Shown here: positions 30,922-40,753 of the stretch, in pieces
Position numbering within the stretch: position 1 is the stretch's first letter
Layout of the letters: each line of letters begins with the position of its first letter
Assembly (NCBI RefSeq): GCF_003855155.1
Contig: NZ_CP034073.1
Span: forward strand, 3,224,001 to 3,288,000
DNA from: Shewanella psychromarinicola
GTDB lineage: Bacteria > Pseudomonadota > Gammaproteobacteria > Enterobacterales > Shewanellaceae
Length of the DNA: 64,000 nt
Direction: 5' to 3'
The notes under the pieces: model-generated
The model's input: only the letters and a program-made list of their open reading frames with translations
What the model was told of the DNA's origin: nothing
Databases searched by the model: none
Made by a program: the position numbers and the translations under genes

Positions 30922-30962
30922 GGCTAAATGTCAGCGGGTTTCGGCCACTCCGCCATTTAGCC
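30922..30962. repeat. Inverted repeat at the end of the decayed gene
   Basis: GGCTAAATG at 30922-30930 and CATTTAGCC at 30954-30962 are perfect complements, with an inner GCGG/CCGC pairing on the minus strand. It overlaps the terminal stop of the pseudogene and may be its old terminator, though no T-run follows. Confidence 0.6.
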
Positions 30963-31668
30963 TTGTTGATTATTACTAACAAACTTGTCGGCAACATCGC
31001 TGTATTGAGTTTCAAAACGAATGTCTAATGTAATAGTTGCATTGTCGATAGGGTTAAAATCCCAGTTATAATCAGCTGACGGGTCAACGATCCGATCATA
31101 TCCGCCAATCGCATTTAGTTGTGATTGCTTAGTCATATCATGTGATCATGCATCATGGTTGGTATCTGGTCGTTCAAGCACTATGTGGTCAGAACGGGTA
31201 CCAGAAAATCCCCCCTAAACGCACAGTGTTATTTGATGCCACGACAAATAATATTGTCGCTAAGTCACGTTCTTGTAAGACAGGTCACCTTCCTCTTTTT
31301 GTACCTATTAGCTTGTATCGCCTTCAACATAACGTCCTCCGGCCTTGAACTGCGCTCGTGTTATTTGAGCATTAGAGATAACTTTAGCTCTTGGGTCATC
31401 ATGCACCAAGGTTAAAAACCATTACATGCTTGCCACAACAACGCCAATAGGTTGGTTTAAGGACTCGATAGTGCTCTTGTGTTCGATTTCAACCGCGTCA
31501 CGTAAGTTATCTTCAGCTTCAACGAAGGCTTATTTATTCGCATTGTCGCAGGTAGGATGTGCTTTAGCACTTGATTTTTCATGAATCATGGTCAATTTTT
31601 CTTCAATTTGGCGTTTGACTAAGTCAATGCCTAATTCAAAATATTTACTGCTTTGTTTTTATCCGATA
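30957..31668 (-). pseudogene. Heavily decayed gene of unrecognised family
   Basis: Read on the minus strand, long protein-like pieces appear in one frame broken by stops: YFELGIDLVKRQIEEKL ... AHPTCDNANK (stop) AFVEAEDNLRDAVEIEH ... GVVVASM (stop), then HDDPRAKVISNAQITRAQ ... GGRYVEGDTS (stops), and finally GGYDRIVDPSADYNWDF ... DKFVSNNQQG with a terminal stop at 30957. An intervening piece, LATILFVVASNNTVRLGG, lies in another frame, so compensating frameshifts accompany about seven premature stops. I do not recognise the family. The intact ancestor was at least 230 residues. Confidence 0.7.
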
Positions 31669-31876
31669 TTCCAAAATGGATTGCAGAATTGTGATCCAGC
31701 CACTCCTATTAACTAGAGTATTTGCACTATATCACGTTATTTAAGCGTGGCGTTCTTATACTCGAACACTAGTCAGCTATGGCGAACAATACGTCAAACG
31801 GATAATTACAATAGGCTGACAAAGGGCAGAAGGGATTGTCTTCTGGGGTTAAATGACAAATTTAAGAGTAATGTAT

Positions 31877-34057
31877 ATGTTAAATAAGAAAGTATTAGCG
31901 GTAGTGATTTCTGCTGCACTTGGACTAACCGCTTGTAATGGTGATGACGAGATTGTTTACGTTGATAAACCGATAGATAGTGCTATTTCGTCTACGGTTG
32001 CTGAAGGTAAGACGTTATCAAATACACCCGATATCATCGTAAAAAGTGCAATTCAAGATGTTAGTGAAGTGACGATTACCATCGCTGCGACATCCGATTT
32101 ACACGGGCGTCTCTTTGGTTATGACTATGCTATCGATGGTGAAGACAAAGATGCAGGCCTAACACGTATAGCCACTCTACTTAAAGAAGAAAAAGCCAAA
32201 ACCAACAACATGATCTTGATTGATATCGGTGATACCGTTCAAGGTAACTCTGCACAGCTATTCAATGATCATCCAACCCATCCAGTTGTTTCAACACTTA
32301 ACGCCTTAGATTATGATTTATGGGTTCCTGGCAACCACGAATTCAACTTTGAAAGAGAGTTTATTGATCGTAACCTTGCTCACTTCAACGGTGCCGTGGT
32401 ATCAAGCAACATCAAGTGGGAAGAGAGTAGCACTAATTACATCCGCTCTTTTCAAGTATTTGAAGTCGACGGCGCTAAAGTGGCTATTGTAGGTCTAACA
32501 CCTTCAAATATACCCAACTGGGAAGCTTCAGCTCCGGATCACTTCAAAGGTCTAAAGTTTGATGAAGAATTAGCATCAACCCAAGCGGCTGTTGATACAT
32601 TGATAGCAAAGCATCACCCTGATGTTATTGTTGGTGCTTTCCACCTAGGCAGAACTTCTGGTGGCGGCACTGGTGTTTACAAAATTGCTGCTGCTATGGC
32701 AGATCAATTCGATGTTATTATCGCAGGCCACGAGCACGCAACCTATATTGAAAGCATCACTAAAAGTGAGGTTGGGGCCGATATTGTTACTCAAGATATT
32801 TCGGCAGAAGGAAAACACTCAGCGGAAGATAAAACCCTTGCGGGTGTTTATGATGAATCTAATCGCACAAACAGCGTTAAGATTATCGAACCCGGTAAAT
32901 GGGGCTCTGCGTTAGCCAAAGCTGATATCAAACTTAAAAAGAACGCTGCTGGCAAATGGGAGATGGTGGATACCACACTCGCGAATATTTCTACATATAA
33001 TATTGAGCAAGATACCGATATAAGTGCTCAGTATCAATATGTCGATGATATGGCTAAAACTGACGCGCAGGAAGTGATTGGTAAAGTCGTCGGTGTGTTT
33101 ACCCCTGGTGGCGGCGCTGATGAAGCGGTTCATGAAGATATCAACAACGAGGTAGGCAGACTCTATACCACTATCCATACAGCCAAAGTACAAGATACCC
33201 CGCTAATGGATTTCATCAACGCGATTCAGTTACAACAATCAGGCGCTGATATTTCGGCAGCATCGCTATTCTCTGATGGTTCAAACCTTATTGACGGTCA
33301 AGATTACGCTAAGAAAGATTCTACCCGTTTGTACAAGTACGATAACACCTTAATAGGTGTCAATATTACTGGTGAAAATCTAAAACGCTATATGGAATGG
33401 TCATACAGCTATTTCAACCCATACAAGGATGGTGACATTACGGTCTCATTCCGTAAGGGCGCGAAGTCATATAACTATGATCAGTTCGATGGCAAGATTA
33501 ACTTCGTGGTCGATCTCACTGGCGATGTACTCACCATGGACGAGAATTATAAGGTCACCAATGAAGGTAGCCGCATTGATATTTCTGAAATCAATGGTGA
33601 GCCATTTGATCCTAATGCAACTTATAAATTAGCACTTAACAGTTACCGATACGGTTCTCAAGTGAAGAAATATGGTTGGGTGTCTGACACTGGAGAAGAT
33701 AAATTCTACGACTCTGTCAACGAAACTACTTACGCCATTCGTGACATGCTAACTGGATTCGTGCTAACCAATAAGGCGGTTAATGCTGGAGATTACATCA
33801 ACAACAACTGGGAGTTTAAGCAGTACCAAGCCAATGGTGCCATTACACTCGCTCGTACTGATAAAGGCGCTGGTCAAGCACTTTGGACTCAGCTTGTGAA
33901 TAAGGAGATCTGTGTCAAGATTGATCCTGAAAACCCTAAATACCCAGGGATTCTTCACTCAGTAAACTTCAACGATGCTTCTAGCTACTTTGCTAATCCT
34001 AACAAGGATAATGCAGATCAAGATAAAGTATATGAAGGTTGCGTAGAAGCTCCATAA
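31877..34057 (+). CDS. Lipoprotein cyclic-nucleotide phosphodiesterase/5'-nucleotidase
   Basis: About 726 residues, CpdB/UshA superfamily, hydrolysing extracellular nucleotides in the periplasm or at the cell surface. MLNKKVLAVVISAALGLTAC is a lipoprotein signal. The metallophosphoesterase domain shows SDLHG, IGDTVQGN, PGNHEF, FHLGR and GHEHAT, all five metal-site blocks. The C-terminal 5'-nucleotidase domain follows. DLHGRLFGYDY resembles the 2',3'-cyclic phosphodiesterase branch rather than classical UshA. Starts at 31853 and 31871 are also in frame; 31877 fits the signal peptide best. The gene lies just beyond a decayed gene. A second, different member is at 57402. Confidence 0.85.
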   Translation: MLNKKVLAVVISAALGLTACNGDDEIVYVDKPIDSAISSTVAEGKTLSNTPDIIVKSAIQDVSEVTITIAATSDLHGRLFGYDYAIDGEDKDAGLTRIATLLKEEKAKTNNMILIDIGDTVQGNSAQLFNDHPTHPVVSTLNALDYDLWVPGNHEFNFEREFIDRNLAHFNGAVVSSNIKWEESSTNYIRSFQVFEVDGAKVAIVGLTPSNIPNWEASAPDHFKGLKFDEELASTQAAVDTLIAKHHPDVIVGAFHLGRTSGGGTGVYKIAAAMADQFDVIIAGHEHATYIESITKSEVGADIVTQDISAEGKHSAEDKTLAGVYDESNRTNSVKIIEPGKWGSALAKADIKLKKNAAGKWEMVDTTLANISTYNIEQDTDISAQYQYVDDMAKTDAQEVIGKVVGVFTPGGGADEAVHEDINNEVGRLYTTIHTAKVQDTPLMDFINAIQLQQSGADISAASLFSDGSNLIDGQDYAKKDSTRLYKYDNTLIGVNITGENLKRYMEWSYSYFNPYKDGDITVSFRKGAKSYNYDQFDGKINFVVDLTGDVLTMDENYKVTNEGSRIDISEINGEPFDPNATYKLALNSYRYGSQVKKYGWVSDTGEDKFYDSVNETTYAIRDMLTGFVLTNKAVNAGDYINNNWEFKQYQANGAITLARTDKGAGQALWTQLVNKEICVKIDPENPKYPGILHSVNFNDASSYFANPNKDNADQDKVYEGCVEAP

Positions 34058-34072
34058 TCTAAAAATGTCATT

Positions 34073-34100
34073 GATAAAGGCCCTGCAACGGGTCTTTATC
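34073..34100 (+). terminator. Hairpin after the phosphodiesterase gene
   Basis: GATAAAGGCCC and GGGTCTTTATC pair with one mismatch around TGCAAC. There is no T-run beyond the stem, so a weak terminator at best. Confidence 0.45.
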
Positions 34101-34270
34101 CGCTCTAGCTCCAAATAACACTCGCTTCAAAATTTGCAGAAATATATTAACGTTTAGCAATAAGCTTTAAAGAACGCCCTTGTTAACAAAGCCTATTGCT
34201 AAATTTGAATGTAATTGAATTGATATTAACCATACTCACTTTATTGAGGCTTTTTAATGAAAGACTGCCT

Positions 34271-35500
34271 ATGTTAAAAGACTACCGCTTTGCCATCCTA
34301 ATCACCTTCATCTCAACTATGATATTTTATTTTTCCCCCAGCTTGAGTGAAAACTTTAAAGCAAAATCATCATTGCAACAGAGTTTTGTTGAAGCCATAG
34401 TGACCGATGTTGTGAGCAACGAACTAGCACCCGATCTTAGGGTGCCTTCGATATTAACGGGTAAACAAGTCTTTAATGCGGAAATATTAGAAGGTCCAGA
34501 AACCGGTAAGATAGTCGAAATTCAAAATCCTCTTAGCCGCCAACACAACGTGCTGGTTGAGCAAGGTGATGTCTTTATCATGATGATCCGTATTACCGGA
34601 CGAGAGAAAGTCTATTGGGCTTACAACCACAAGCGCTCAACGGCCATCTATTGGATGGGATTTTCCTTTGTACTGCTATTACTCTCCTTTGGTAAGAAAG
34701 AGGGATTTCACTCAATCGTGTCACTTTACTTCACCGCGGCGCTTATTATAGGGGTGCTTATACCCAGCATCTTCGCAGGATTTAATCCGGTGCCTATCAC
34801 CATTATTTTGATGGGTATCAAAATCGTGGTTAATTTTATCTTAGTTTCAGGTTATAACCGCAAAAGTTTTTGCGCTATGGGTGGCACCTTGTTGGGGGTT
34901 ATTGCAGCAGGCATCATGGCGCAAGTCTTCGGGGAATTTGCCCACCTGTCGGGTATATACCTAGATAAAGGTGAGGATGTTATCTATATATCCAATCAAG
35001 TACTGCAGGTGCGCTGGTTAATGTTCGTCGCCATTATGATATCGGCATTAGGTGCGGTTATGGACGTAGCCATCTCCATTGCCTCTGCTTACAACGAGCT
35101 TAGGATTACCGACCCAAAACTCTCACCAACTCAGTTGATGCGGGCTAGTATGAATATTGGTAGAGATATCATGGGCACCATGACGAATACGTTAATCTTG
35201 GCTTTTGCAGGCAGCTCTCTCACCACGATTATGATGGTTTGGGGTTTAGACATGCCTCTGACTCAGTTTATCAATACCCCAGTTATCGCATTGGCAATTA
35301 TCCATGCGCTCGCGGGCAGCGTCGGTATTGTACTGACTATTCCACTTACCGCATGGTTAGCTAGGTATATGCTAAGCCCATCAAGTGTTATGCCAAAAGA
35401 GGCAGTCGCAACAGCCACTGATTCAACTGCAGCCGACGTCATCACTAACGCCATTAATATTGAGCCAACCACGGCACTTAACCCTGCGAATGAAAACTAA
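34271..35500 (+). CDS. YibE/F-like multi-pass membrane protein
   Basis: 409 residues. One N-terminal membrane segment, a roughly 100-residue soluble domain (VSNELAPDLRVPSILTGKQV ... GDVFIMMIRITG), then about seven membrane helices, the plan of the YibE/F family (PF07907). Its function is uncertain; some members have been discussed as transporters. The start at 34271 opens on MLKDYRFAILITF; the frame is open further upstream but without a ribosome site. It follows the phosphodiesterase gene by about 210 bases on the same strand. Confidence 0.8.
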   Translation: MLKDYRFAILITFISTMIFYFSPSLSENFKAKSSLQQSFVEAIVTDVVSNELAPDLRVPSILTGKQVFNAEILEGPETGKIVEIQNPLSRQHNVLVEQGDVFIMMIRITGREKVYWAYNHKRSTAIYWMGFSFVLLLLSFGKKEGFHSIVSLYFTAALIIGVLIPSIFAGFNPVPITIILMGIKIVVNFILVSGYNRKSFCAMGGTLLGVIAAGIMAQVFGEFAHLSGIYLDKGEDVIYISNQVLQVRWLMFVAIMISALGAVMDVAISIASAYNELRITDPKLSPTQLMRASMNIGRDIMGTMTNTLILAFAGSSLTTIMMVWGLDMPLTQFINTPVIALAIIHALAGSVGIVLTIPLTAWLARYMLSPSSVMPKEAVATATDSTAADVITNAINIEPTTALNPANEN

Positions 35501-35723
35501 TGCTTACTGCATTAAAATGCTCATGACTCATACCCGCAGATCTTTGGAGATTTTTTATTGTCGAACTCGTTGTCATTATTCAATATATTTGTGTTTTAGT
35601 GATGGTTGATCATGGCGAGTGTATATATGGTCAGAATTAATAGGATTGTTAGAGTCATAAAATTATTATTAAGCTATTTATCTTGAGTCAAATTAATCCA
35701 ATAAAGGCCGAGTTGAGCTATAA

Positions 35724-35775
35724 CTTATTTGTTCTGTTTATTTGTTCTGTTTATTTGTTCTGGTTATTTGTTCTG
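35724..35775. repeat. 13-bp tandem repeat, four copies
   Basis: Unit TTTATTTGTTCTG with single-base variants at its first position, followed by a decaying fifth partial copy to 35784. It sits between convergent genes. Probably replication slippage. Confidence 0.85.
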
Positions 35776-35790
35776 GATATTTGTCATTAA

Positions 35791-35831
35791 TGATAGCGGT
35801 TTTAGATTAATAAAAACCGCTATCATTTTTA
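35791..35831. terminator. Bidirectional terminator, ggt side
   Basis: TGATAGCGGTTTT and AAAACCGCTATCA form a 13-bp stem. The T-tract of the left arm on the minus strand fits termination of ggt, and the ATTTTT run fits the plus strand. Confidence 0.75.
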
Positions 35832-35850
35832 TAGGTAAATACTGAGCATT

Positions 35851-37602
35851 TTAGTAACCGATGGCGGCAGAACCTGAACGTCTTGGATCTGACGCCCCAA
35901 AAAGACCTTGTTCTGTCATCATTATTGATTGGGTACTGCCCATCGCATTTCCTACTTTGACTTTGTGACCTTTTGCTTCAAGTAATGAAATGGTATCGCG
36001 ATTTAATGTATGTTCTACCCAAATAAAATCGGGTAACCATTGATGATGCATACGCGCAGCGGCTGTCGCTTCAGCAATATTCAACTTATGGTCGATGACG
36101 TTCATGATCATTTGTAGGGTAATATTAATAATGCGCGAACCACCTGGGCTGCCGGTGACAATATATGGCTTACCATCTTTCATCACAATCGTTGGGCTCA
36201 TTGAACTAAGAGGACGTTTATTGCCTTCTACTGCATTAGCTTCACCACCAATTAACCCATAACCATTAGGTGTACCAGGTTTAGCCGAAAAGTCATCCAT
36301 TTCATTGTTTAATAACATACCCGTACCTTTAGCGACTAGGCCTGAGCCATAACTAAAGTTAAGGGTATAAGTATTAGCAACCGCATTGCCCCATTTATCG
36401 ATAATCGAAAAGTGAGTGGTTTGATCGCTCTCATATGGAGCCAGTTTTCCGGGTTTAATTTCGCTGCTGGGTGTGGTTTTATTAATGGATATTTTACTGG
36501 CTATATTTTTAGCGTATTCAGGGCTTATCAATTGTTTCATGGGGACTGAGACAAAATCTGGGTCGCCTAAATACTCACTACGATCAGCATAGGCATATTT
36601 CATGGTTTCGGCCATAAGATGCAAAGTATCTGCGCTATTGTGGCCTAATTTATCAATGGGGAATTGCTCGAGTACTTTGAGCATTTCGATAATATGAATG
36701 CCGCCTGAAGAGGGTGGTGGCATAGAGACCACTTCATAACCACGGTAATGACCTCGTACAGGCTCACGTTCAACGACTTTATAGTTTGCAAGATCCGTAA
36801 GACTCATCATGCCGCCGGCATTGGTAACAGCAGTAACAATTTTTTCCGCGGTTTCGCCTTGATAAAATCCTTTACTGCCTTTTTCTGCGATTAACGATAA
36901 TGAATGGGCTAATTCTGGCTGTTTAAAGATCTCATTGACTTGGTAATTACTGCCGTCACCATGGTAGAAAATTTCTGCTGAACTTGGCCATTGGGTGATC
37001 CGTGACTTAAGGCCACTAAGAGAGTTTGATAAATCAGAGGTTACCGAAATACCGTCTATGGCTAACTTCATGGCAGGGGCAATAACCTGTTTCATGCTCA
37101 TGGTGCCATATTGCGTTAACGCAAGTTCCATCCCCATCACGGTGCCAGGAACACCAACGGCTAAACCATGTTCACGACTGAGTTTATCGACGGCATTGCC
37201 TTGCTCATCAAGGAAGATATCTTTATAGGCTTTTGCCGGTGCGGTTTCACGGTAATCGATGGCAATGGTTTTATTTTGCTCCGCTATATGCACCAGCATA
37301 AAACCGCCACCACCGATATTACCCGCACGAGGTAATGTCACTGCAAGCGCGTATGCCACTGCCACAGCAGCATCAACGGCATTACCTCCTTGTTTCAAAA
37401 TATCAACGCCAATTTGACTTGCTAATGCTTCTTGGCTTGAAACCATGCCATGCTTAGCATAGATTGGCTGAGCCGTTGCCATTTCACTAAAAATGGATGT
37501 TTCGTTTGCTTGGCTGTCAGCAATATGAAGCGCAGGATAACAAAGTGTCAGTGTTAATGCGGTGCTCAAAAAAAGCGGTGTTAATTTAGGGAGTCGAGTC
37601 AC
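35851..37602 (-). CDS. ggt: Gamma-glutamyltransferase
   Basis: Periplasmic N-terminal-nucleophile hydrolase that cleaves glutathione and transfers gamma-glutamyl groups. 583 residues from the GTG at 37602, which has AAGGA seven bases upstream and opens on a signal peptide (MTRLPKLTPLFLSTALTLTL). An ATG at 37653 adds 17 residues without a good ribosome site. Autocatalytic cleavage should expose T395 in DQTTHFSIID as the small-subunit nucleophile. GGGG (97-100), LSSMSPTIV and GSPGGSRI line the gamma-glutamyl pocket, and the C-terminal DPRRSGSAAIGY is typical. Monocistronic. Confidence 0.95.
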   Translation of the reverse strand: MTRLPKLTPLFLSTALTLTLCYPALHIADSQANETSIFSEMATAQPIYAKHGMVSSQEALASQIGVDILKQGGNAVDAAVAVAYALAVTLPRAGNIGGGGFMLVHIAEQNKTIAIDYRETAPAKAYKDIFLDEQGNAVDKLSREHGLAVGVPGTVMGMELALTQYGTMSMKQVIAPAMKLAIDGISVTSDLSNSLSGLKSRITQWPSSAEIFYHGDGSNYQVNEIFKQPELAHSLSLIAEKGSKGFYQGETAEKIVTAVTNAGGMMSLTDLANYKVVEREPVRGHYRGYEVVSMPPPSSGGIHIIEMLKVLEQFPIDKLGHNSADTLHLMAETMKYAYADRSEYLGDPDFVSVPMKQLISPEYAKNIASKISINKTTPSSEIKPGKLAPYESDQTTHFSIIDKWGNAVANTYTLNFSYGSGLVAKGTGMLLNNEMDDFSAKPGTPNGYGLIGGEANAVEGNKRPLSSMSPTIVMKDGKPYIVTGSPGGSRIINITLQMIMNVIDHKLNIAEATAAARMHHQWLPDFIWVEHTLNRDTISLLEAKGHKVKVGNAMGSTQSIMMTEQGLFGASDPRRSGSAAIGY

Positions 37603-37715
37603 GATCAATCCTTGGTGTGTATTGAGAAGATACTGTGATAGAACATGCCACATGAGAGCAATAATTGGTATGAGTTTTTAGGCCTAGAGCATTATTGATA
37701 ATAGGGACAGTGTGG

Positions 37716-38891
37716 GTGAAAAAAACACAAGCACGAGTTTATAAATATAAGTTTATTAACAATATTAGTGATATAGACAGTAAAGTATGGCATGACTTTT
37801 TTGGCGTGGAACATCCTTTTACACGTTATGAATATTTATCTGCACTCGAAATGAGCCGATGTGTTAGCGCCGAAACGGGCTGGACACCTATGCACCTTAT
37901 GGTGATGGATGCGGATAATGTTGTGGCATTGATGCCGCTCTATCTTAAAACTCATTCTTGGGGCGAGTATGTGTTTGATTGGGCTTGGGCTGAAGCGTAT
38001 GAGCGCCATAATATAGACTATTATCCCAAACTGGTGAGCAGCATTCCATTTACACCCACAACGGGTCAGCGTATAGGCTTCAATTCCGAGCTTTCAACCC
38101 TCGAGCAGCAACAGCTTATTGGCCATATTCAAACTTACTTGTCGCAAGCGGTAATTAAACACAATTGGTCATCTTGGCATTGTTTATTCACCACGCCCGA
38201 TCAACAGCAACAGTTGACACAAGCCGGGGTAATGGAACGGGTTGGTTGCCAGTTTCATTGGCACAACCAAGGTTACGTTGATTTTACGGACTTTCTTGGT
38301 ACATTAACCTCTCGTAAACGTAAAAACATCCTCAAAGAGCGAACCTTAGCAAGACAACAGCTAGCGTTTCGCTTTGTTGATGGCGACAAGGCCACTAGTG
38401 AACAGTGGCAGGGTTTTGTTCGCTGTTATCAAAATACTTATTTAAAGCGTTCTGGTCACACAGGTTATTTATCGCCAGCTTTCTTTGAACAGATAGCGGC
38501 AACGATGGGAGCGTCAATACGGTTATTAATGATTGAAAATATTGAAGGACAATTAGTCGCATCGGCACTGTACTTTGTTTCAGGTACGCATTTATTTGGC
38601 CGCTATTGGGGAGCATTAACCGAATGTGATGGGGTGCATTTTGAAGCCTGTTACTACCAAGGAATAGAGTACGCCATCGCCAACAAATTAGCGGTATTTG
38701 ATGCAGGTGCCCAAGGTGAACATAAGGTGGCTCGAGGATTTTCCCCGGTCAAAACCACCTCAAGCCATTTTATTGCCCATGAAGGCTTTAATGAGGCAAT
38801 TGGCCATTTTTGTGAGCAAGAGCAATCACACATTGATATTTATATGCAGCAAATGTGCGAACAACTGCCGTATAAGACTAATGATAAATGA
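37716..38891 (+). CDS. GNAT-like N-acetyltransferase (PF04339/DUF482 type)
   Basis: About 391 residues resembling the 'peptidogalycan biosynthesis' FemAB-like GNAT proteins: HPFTRYEYLSALE near the N-terminus, FDWAWAEAYERHNIDYYPKL in the middle, and ERTLARQQ ... FDAGAQGEHKVARGFSPV near the end are characteristic. The substrate is unknown. The GTG at 37716 with AGGGA upstream is my preferred start. Its stop codon lies in a perfect triple repeat of ATGATAA (38881-38901), a possible slippage spot. Confidence 0.85.
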   Translation: MKKTQARVYKYKFINNISDIDSKVWHDFFGVEHPFTRYEYLSALEMSRCVSAETGWTPMHLMVMDADNVVALMPLYLKTHSWGEYVFDWAWAEAYERHNIDYYPKLVSSIPFTPTTGQRIGFNSELSTLEQQQLIGHIQTYLSQAVIKHNWSSWHCLFTTPDQQQQLTQAGVMERVGCQFHWHNQGYVDFTDFLGTLTSRKRKNILKERTLARQQLAFRFVDGDKATSEQWQGFVRCYQNTYLKRSGHTGYLSPAFFEQIAATMGASIRLLMIENIEGQLVASALYFVSGTHLFGRYWGALTECDGVHFEACYYQGIEYAIANKLAVFDAGAQGEHKVARGFSPVKTTSSHFIAHEGFNEAIGHFCEQEQSHIDIYMQQMCEQLPYKTNDK

Positions 38892-38921
38892 TAAATGATA
38901 AATAGAGTCGTTCAGTATGGG

Positions 38922-39539
38922 TTAGCCTAGTGCTAACCAGATCCCAACAAGTACCATTAAGCTTCCCGCGATACGGTTCATTAAGCGAATGTTATCTCCC
39001 CGGCTTAGAAATAGTCGTAAGCTTTTACCGCCACTAGCATAAGCTAGCATAGAGACGCTTTCGGTTATCATAATAATACCGAGTAATACCGCCAGTTGTG
39101 GTCCTACGGCATTATCGACATTGATAAATGGCGGTAATAACGAAATCATAAACGCCCAACCTTTGGGGTTGGCAATCGCGGTAATAAATCCTTGGCTGAT
39201 TAAACTGATGCGACTGGCTTTCACTTCAAGGCCAGTGATGATGGCCATTTTGCCTTTAGCGCGCCACATATTAATGCCAATGTAGCCAAGGTACGCACCA
39301 CCAACCCACTTAAGAATGTCGAACAATTGCGGGTAATTTAGCATGATGCTGGCAACCCCAAGTACTGCTGCAATGGCGACCAAGGCCACGCCCACTAATT
39401 CACCCAACATCATCCACAAGGTTTTTCGCACGCCAATACTCATGCCTAGGGTCATGGCTAACGTCATGCACATACCCGGAGTGATAGAGACAAAAAAGAA
39501 CGTCGGAATAAAAACGGCGAGTACAGCGTAATCTGGCAT
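38922..39539 (-). CDS. LysE/RhtB family amino-acid exporter
   Basis: 205 residues, six predicted membrane helices. ITPGMCMTLAMTLGMSIGVRKTLWMMLGE near the N-terminus is the LysE/RhtB signature, and NPKGWAFMISLLPPF is the second conserved block. Exports an amino acid or derivative; specificity not predictable. Lies downstream of hppD on the same strand but separated by a strong terminator, so probably transcribed alone. Confidence 0.9.
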   Translation of the reverse strand: MPDYAVLAVFIPTFFFVSITPGMCMTLAMTLGMSIGVRKTLWMMLGELVGVALVAIAAVLGVASIMLNYPQLFDILKWVGGAYLGYIGINMWRAKGKMAIITGLEVKASRISLISQGFITAIANPKGWAFMISLLPPFINVDNAVGPQLAVLLGIIMITESVSMLAYASGGKSLRLFLSRGDNIRLMNRIAGSLMVLVGIWLALG

Positions 39540-39593
39540 TGAAAAATTCTTTGGTTAACGAAATTGATGGCAGAGTGTAATAGGCTAAAATGA

Positions 39594-39621
39594 TAAAAAC
39601 CAGCATTTTGCTGGTTTTTAT
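39594..39621 (-). terminator. hppD terminator
   Basis: AAAAACCAGCA and TGCTGGTTTTT pair around TTT, 22 bases beyond the hppD stop. Nearly perfect inverted repeat, usable in both directions. Confidence 0.85.
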
Positions 39622-39642
39622 GTATCACTGAGTGTCTAAAAA

Positions 39643-40683
39643 CTAGAGCACGCCGCGCTTGATTTGATCGCGTTCAATGGATTCAAATAACGCTTTAAAA
39701 TTACCTTCACCAAAGCCGAGGTTATTTTTACGCTGAATGATTTCAATGAAGATTGGCCCAAATAAGTTTTTGGTGAAAATTTGTAATAAATACCCATCTT
39801 CATCACCATCAACCAAAATCTGATGGTGCTTGATACGATCGTGATCTTCTGTCACCTGTGGCAACTTCTCAAAAATGGTGTCGTAATATTCAGGAATAAT
39901 ATCCAGTGTTTGGATTGAGGTATCTTCCATTGCATCTAATGAGGCGACAATATCACGACTTCTGAACGCCAGATGTTGAACGCCAGGGCCATTGTATTCA
40001 CCCAAATATTCATCAATTTGATTTTTGTTATTGCCTTTACCTTCGTTAATTGGAATGCAGAAGCTGCCATCTGGAGAACGAAGTGCATAAGACACAAGCG
40101 ATGTTTGCGCACCACTAATATCAAAATAACGTACCTCGGTAAAACCAAAAATATCTTTATAAAAGTTAGCCCACTTTTCCATGGTGCCTTTGTAGACATT
40201 GTTGGTCAAATGGTCGACCTCCATAAAGCCTTTCTCAGGCGTGATGACAGGTTGCTCTAAATCGACAAAGTCAGTTTGATAAATATTGTTTTGTTCACCA
40301 AAGGTGTCGATAAAGTAAATTAAGCTGTCACCAATACCGTAAATGGCCGGGTATGGCATGTCTTTATTGGCATCATCTGCGGGTTTTGCACCACGAGCTA
40401 CCGCTTCTGTAAAGGCAAAGTTAGCATCTTCAACGCGCCAACCCATGGAACAAATTGCCGGACCATGAGATTTTGCAAATTGAGCAGAAAAGCCTGCACG
40501 GCCTTTATTCAATAAAAAGTTAATGTCGTTTTGTTTATAGTAAACAATGTCATTATCTTTGGCTTTTTTTAGCATTGAAAAACCAAAATCAATAAATACT
40601 TGGTGCATATATTCAGTATCTGGACTGGCAAATTCGGTGAATTCAATGCCTAACAGGCCCAGTGGGTTTAGTTCGCTTGCCAT
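39643..40683 (-). CDS. hppD: 4-hydroxyphenylpyruvate dioxygenase
   Basis: Converts 4-hydroxyphenylpyruvate to homogentisate, the second step of tyrosine breakdown and the route to pyomelanin. 346 residues with two vicinal-oxygen-chelate domains. The non-heme iron triad is complete: H158 in VDHLTNNV, H237 in GVQHLAF and E314 in IFIEIIQRK, and the C-terminal NNLGFGEGNFKALFESIE closes the active site. 70 bases separate it from hmgA upstream, consistent with one operon. A GAGGAAGAC ribosome site precedes the start. Confidence 0.96.
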   Translation of the reverse strand: MASELNPLGLLGIEFTEFASPDTEYMHQVFIDFGFSMLKKAKDNDIVYYKQNDINFLLNKGRAGFSAQFAKSHGPAICSMGWRVEDANFAFTEAVARGAKPADDANKDMPYPAIYGIGDSLIYFIDTFGEQNNIYQTDFVDLEQPVITPEKGFMEVDHLTNNVYKGTMEKWANFYKDIFGFTEVRYFDISGAQTSLVSYALRSPDGSFCIPINEGKGNNKNQIDEYLGEYNGPGVQHLAFRSRDIVASLDAMEDTSIQTLDIIPEYYDTIFEKLPQVTEDHDRIKHHQILVDGDEDGYLLQIFTKNLFGPIFIEIIQRKNNLGFGEGNFKALFESIERDQIKRGVL

Positions 40684-40753
40684 TTTGTCTTCCTCTATTT
40701 TATGTCAACACGTCATCACTCTTAGGTGACTTGGGGTAGAGATAAATGTGATC

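Larger units (their letters stand above)
35501..35850. other. Gene-free interval between convergent YibE/F and ggt genes
   Basis: Contains the 13-bp tandem repeat and a bidirectional terminator and no other recognisable content. Confidence 0.6.

Noticed and set aside
30922..30962. tRNA-like start GGCGGAGTGGCCGA on the minus strand
   Set aside because: No cloverleaf follows: no anticodon arm, T-loop GTTCRA or acceptor 3' half; the symmetry is a plain hairpin.
34257..34274. Mini-frame ATGAAAGACTGCCTATGT before the YibE/F gene as a leader peptide
   Set aside because: Only five codons; GAGG upstream is suggestive, but nothing else supports attenuation.
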